Positions 4,904-7,887 of a DNA stretch of 7,887 nucleotides are shown piece by piece. Each line of letters starts with the position of its first letter. Position 1 is the first letter of the stretch. The notes below the pieces were generated by a model, which saw only the letters and a program-made list of their open reading frames with translations, did not search any database and had not been told where the DNA came from. This DNA is from Planctomycetaceae bacterium. GTDB taxonomy: Bacteria; Planctomycetota; Planctomycetia; Planctomycetales; Planctomycetaceae. A program made the translations under genes and the position numbers. The stretch spans positions 2,445-10,331 of the forward strand of contig JALQWE010000090.1 of NCBI GenBank assembly GCA_023258825.1. The letters are read 5' to 3'.

Positions 4904-6478
4904 ATGAAAAAGGAAATGCTCATCAACGTCCTCCAGCCGGAGGAAAGTCGCATTGCGATTGTTGAAGACGGAGTTCTGGAAGAGCTCTATGTGGAACGCA
5001 GCAGTGCTGAGAACTACGTAGGCAACATCTACAAGGGCAAAGTAGTCAATATTGAGCCCAGTATTCAGGCTGCGTTTGTTGATTTTGGTGTTGGCCGCAA
5101 TGGTTTTCTGCACGTCAGTGATGTGGAGTACCAGTACTACCGGCATCTGGTGAAAGAGGGTGGAGAGGATGATGGTGACGAGGGCGAGCCTTCTCGAGGG
5201 GGGCGTCCACCGAAGCACCTGAACGAACGTAACTCCCGCAATAAGCCACCGATTCAGAAGATTTTTCAGCGCGGCAGTGAAGTGCTTGTGCAGGTCATCA
5301 AAGAGGGCATCGGCAATAAGGGGCCGACGCTGTCCACTTACATTTCGATACCTGGTCGATACCTGGTACTGATGCCCGGGCTGCAGCGTGTTGGGGTCAG
5401 TCGCAAGATTGATGACGAGAAGACTCGACGCCGTCTGCGACAGACGATGAAGTCGATCCAGCCGCCGGAGGGTCTGGGTTTTATCATTCGCACTGCGGGG
5501 ATTGATCGGGAAGAGTCCGATCTGCGACGCGACCTGAGCTATCTGTTGCGTCTCTGGGAGACGATTGTTCACAAGTTGAAGCGATCGCCGGCGCCAGCGG
5601 GTATCTACGAAGAGAGCGACATGATCATTCGCACGATTCGGGATATCTATACGAATGAGATCGATACGGTGCTGATTGATGAGGACGGGGCCTTTGAGCG
5701 GGCCCGCGAATTCATGAAGATCGTGATGCCGACGCACGTGAATCGCGTTCAGCGGTACGCTGGTTCTGAACCGCTGTTCAATAAATACGGGATCGAGAAC
5801 GAGATTGCCCGGATTCATGACCGGCACGTGCCGCTGCCCGGCGGTGGTTCGCTGGTGATTGATCAAACGGAAGCGCTTGTGGCGATTGACGTTAACAGTG
5901 GCAGTTTCCGGGCGGATAACGACGCCGAGAAGAGTGCCTACCAGATGAATCTCAAGGCGGCTGACGCGATTGCTCGTCAGATCAGACTGCGAGACCTTGG
6001 TGGAGTGATCGTCAACGACTTCATTGATATGCGTGAAGAAAAGCATCGTCGTGGAGTGGAACGTGCCTTGCGAGACGCGGTTGAGCGAGATCGTGCGCGA
6101 ACTCGGGTGCTGCGAATCAGCCCATTCGGGCTGATCGAAATGACACGTCAGCGAATTCGTCCGTCGCTGCGGCGTAGTGTTTATGAAAATTGTCCTTCCT
6201 GTAACGGGGTAGGGCAGGTGAAGACGGCAGAAAGTCTTTCGATTGAGGTGATGCGGCTGGTGATGTCTGCTGCGGTTCACGAGCCCGTCAGTCGGATCGT
6301 GATTGAAGTGCATGACCGGGTCGGTAACTACCTGAATAATCGCAAGCGAAAAGACCTGATTCGAATTGAAGATGAGAACGAAGTGGAGATTGTGATCGTG
6401 ACGAAGTCGGATGTGTCGTTCGAGCACATGACGTTTCGCGCCGAGGATTCGGCGGGTCGCGAGGTCAGTGCAGTCTGA
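4904..6478 (+). CDS. rne: Ribonuclease E/G family endoribonuclease
   Basis: This single-strand endoribonuclease starts mRNA decay and matures rRNA and other RNAs; the family prefers 5'-monophosphate ends and AU-rich sites. At 524 residues it has only the catalytic half of E. coli RNase E and lacks the long degradosome scaffold, so in size it is closer to RNase G (rng is an equally fair symbol). An RNase H-like/S1 region covers about 1-150, with YVGNIYKGKVVNIEPSIQAA at 38-57. A charged insert of about 32 residues (84-115, GEDDGDEGEPSRGGRPP) interrupts the S1 fold. FIIRTAG includes R196 and T197, matching the 5'-phosphate sensor. Catalytic metal ligands are D329 in VAIDVNSG and D372 in VNDFIDM. 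CPSC at 430-433 is the zinc-link that joins subunits. The ATG at 4904 (MKKEMLINVLQPEE) fits the family as I remember it; M5 is a less likely start. It probably has its own promoter and a long leader. Confidence 0.95.
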   Translation: MKKEMLINVLQPEESRIAIVEDGVLEELYVERSSAENYVGNIYKGKVVNIEPSIQAAFVDFGVGRNGFLHVSDVEYQYYRHLVKEGGEDDGDEGEPSRGGRPPKHLNERNSRNKPPIQKIFQRGSEVLVQVIKEGIGNKGPTLSTYISIPGRYLVLMPGLQRVGVSRKIDDEKTRRRLRQTMKSIQPPEGLGFIIRTAGIDREESDLRRDLSYLLRLWETIVHKLKRSPAPAGIYEESDMIIRTIRDIYTNEIDTVLIDEDGAFERAREFMKIVMPTHVNRVQRYAGSEPLFNKYGIENEIARIHDRHVPLPGGGSLVIDQTEALVAIDVNSGSFRADNDAEKSAYQMNLKAADAIARQIRLRDLGGVIVNDFIDMREEKHRRGVERALRDAVERDRARTRVLRISPFGLIEMTRQRIRPSLRRSVYENCPSCNGVGQVKTAESLSIEVMRLVMSAAVHEPVSRIVIEVHDRVGNYLNNRKRKDLIRIEDENEVEIVIVTKSDVSFEHMTFRAEDSAGREVSAV

Positions 6479-6512
6479 CAGGGGACCTTTGCGAATCACG
6501 GACTTAACGAAC

Positions 6513-6546
6513 AACGCCCGGTTTGCCTCAGAGCCGGGCGTTTTTT
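6513..6546 (+). terminator. Intrinsic terminator after rne
   Basis: AACGCCCGG (6513-6521) pairs perfectly with CCGGGCGTT (6534-6542) across a 12-nt loop, and six T bases run from 6541 to 6546. It begins 34 nt after the rne stop codon. This is a textbook Rho-independent terminator and separates rne from the next gene. Confidence 0.93.
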
Positions 6547-6643
6547 CGTATCAGGGACCTGCGCGTTGTTGGCATGGCGGACATCTCGGGGTGCCGGATG
6601 GGTTTTGAGGGGCACTGAGGTAATGCTGGGCTGGGGAAGAGGT

Positions 6644-7887
6644 ATGCTGCAATTCATTTCCATGCTGATGGGCAGGGCGACCGGAGCCGTTAGTTTTCGA
6701 CTGTTGTCGGTTGATGGCTGGCGGTGGGGCCGACTTGCTGCGTGGGCGCTGGTGATGATCGGTAGTTGTGCAGCGGCAGTGCGAGCAGATGAGACGCGTG
6801 ATTTTTCTGAGGAGCAGTTAGCGTTTTTTGAAACGCGGATACGTCCATTGCTGGTGGATGAGTGTTTTGAGTGCCACAGTGAATCGTCAGAGACAGTTCG
6901 TGGTGGACTGCAGCTGGATTCTCGGGAAGCTCTTCTCAGAGGCGGTGATTCCGGTCCCGGAGTTGTACCGGGAAAGCCGGAAGGAAGTCTGATACTGCAG
7001 GCGGTCCTGTGGCAGTCACTGGAGATGCCTCCGCGTGGTCGCCTGCAGCAGGAGCAGGTGGATGCGATTCGAGTCTGGATTGAGATGGGGGTGCCCTGGT
7101 CGGCAGCGACGCCGTCGCCGTCTTCGAAGGCCGCCGAGCAAAGACCGTGGTCGGAAATACGCAGATCGCACTGGTCGTGGTCTGAGGTACATCGTCCTGC
7201 GGTACCTGAGCCGGACGTGACAGGCTGGTGTTCGAACGAAATTGATCAGTTCGTGATTTCGAAATTGCGAAAGAACGGGTTGGAGCCATCTCAGTCGGCA
7301 GATGGAGCGGTGCTGTTACGGCGATTGTATTACGACCTGACGGGATTACCTCCAGCTCCTGCTCGAGTCACCGAGTTTCTTGCCGCGGCACAGCGGGATC
7401 GGCGGCAGGCGGTTGATGCGGTGATTGAAGAGTTACTGGCGACCCCTCAGTACGGCGAACGCTGGGGACGCTTCTGGCTGGATATCGCTCGCTACAGCGA
7501 CGGCTTCGGGGGATTTCTGGATTCAGCCGCGTTGCCTCATGCGTGGCGTTACCGGGACTGGGTTGTGGAATCACTGAACGCTGATCGGCCGATGGATGAT
7601 TTTCTGCGGCGACAGATTGCTGGTGATCTGATGGATCCTGCGGAGCCGGTGGCGACGGGTTTTTTCGCCCTTGGACCGACCTACATTTCGGACGGTGGGG
7701 ATCCACTGGCGACAGCTCAGGCGCGCTCGGAAACACTGGATGATCGTGTGGATACGTTGACGCGTGGCTTGCTGGGGCTCACGGTCTCCTGTGCCAGATG
7801 TCATGATCACAAATTTGATCCGATTCCACAGCAGGATTACTACTCGCTGGCCGGGATTTTCAACAACACACAACTTCATGAGGCACT
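6644..7887 (+). CDS. Exported PSCyt1/DUF1549 domain protein (partial at 3')
   Basis: The frame is open to the window end (414 codons plus two bases). Numbering is from ATG 6644, where GGGGAAG lies a few bases upstream; ATG 6623, 6662 and 6668 are alternatives. Residues 31-48 form a hydrophobic signal segment after an arginine-rich start, with a likely signal peptidase site after AVRA (48). IGSC at 39-42 also resembles a lipobox. Residues 55-140 are a Planctomycete cytochrome c (PSCyt1) domain with CFECH (74-78) for covalent haem and EMPP (M128) as possible axial ligand. From about 200 comes the DUF1549 region: IDQFVISKLRKNGLEPS, YYDLTGLPP, and YGERWGRFWLDIARYSDGFG. A second haem-like motif, CARCHDHKFDP, starts at C383. 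Family members usually continue into DUF1553 and exceed 700 residues. Their function is not established; redox or glycan/sulfatide-related roles have been suggested mainly from context. It should act outside the cytoplasmic membrane. Confidence 0.9.
   Translation, partial: MLQFISMLMGRATGAVSFRLLSVDGWRWGRLAAWALVMIGSCAAAVRADETRDFSEEQLAFFETRIRPLLVDECFECHSESSETVRGGLQLDSREALLRGGDSGPGVVPGKPEGSLILQAVLWQSLEMPPRGRLQQEQVDAIRVWIEMGVPWSAATPSPSSKAAEQRPWSEIRRSHWSWSEVHRPAVPEPDVTGWCSNEIDQFVISKLRKNGLEPSQSADGAVLLRRLYYDLTGLPPAPARVTEFLAAAQRDRRQAVDAVIEELLATPQYGERWGRFWLDIARYSDGFGGFLDSAALPHAWRYRDWVVESLNADRPMDDFLRRQIAGDLMDPAEPVATGFFALGPTYISDGGDPLATAQARSETLDDRVDTLTRGLLGLTVSCARCHDHKFDPIPQQDYYSLAGIFNNTQLHEA

Noticed and set aside
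4874..6514. 546-codon open frame on the minus strand covering the whole of rne
   Set aside because: It lies exactly antisense to a well-supported gene and starts inside the rne terminator. Its product is histidine/arginine/asparagine-rich with no family motifs. Codon bias in rne is enough to keep this antisense frame open.

Overview
The window looks like chromosomal DNA from a planctomycete (phylum Planctomycetota). The best evidence is the partial gene at the right end. It encodes a predicted exported protein with a Planctomycete-cytochrome-c type domain (PSCyt1, with CFECH) followed by a DUF1549-type region and a second motif, CARCHDHKFDP. This architecture is typical of Planctomycetes and related PVC bacteria. 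The M20 peptidase and the RNase E/G also resemble planctomycete versions as I remember them. No database search was possible.

Layout, left to right. (1) The 3' end of lysA (diaminopimelate decarboxylase, + strand). (2) A short gap with a possible 30-codon ORF, then an M20-family zinc aminopeptidase gene (+). (3) A compact convergent region with a strong hairpin, facing a small minus-strand gene for an unrecognised acidic 74-residue protein. (4) About 500 nt without a convincing gene, G-rich on the + strand near its right end. It ends in a promoter whose -10 box lies 6 nt before the ptsI start codon. (5) ptsI, a full-length PTS enzyme I with all catalytic residues visible and no ptsH beside it. 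(6) A 660-nt gap holding several inverted repeats, a good sigma70-type promoter and what looks like a long rne leader. (7) An RNase E/G gene of RNase G-like length with a charged insert in its S1 domain, closed by a textbook intrinsic terminator. (8) The start of the PSCyt1/DUF1549 gene, which runs off the window.

The genes are mostly separate housekeeping units: lysine and cell-wall precursor synthesis, peptide turnover, the phosphoenolpyruvate phosphorelay, RNA decay, and an exported haem-motif protein. I see no mobile element, CRISPR array, tRNA or rRNA, and no evident new multi-gene system. The parts worth a second look are non-coding: the apparently leaderless ptsI start, the mutually exclusive stems after ptsI, and the promoter-palindrome-long-leader arrangement before rne, which recalls the autoregulated rne leader of E. 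coli. The small minus-strand gene is the best candidate for an uncharacterised protein.
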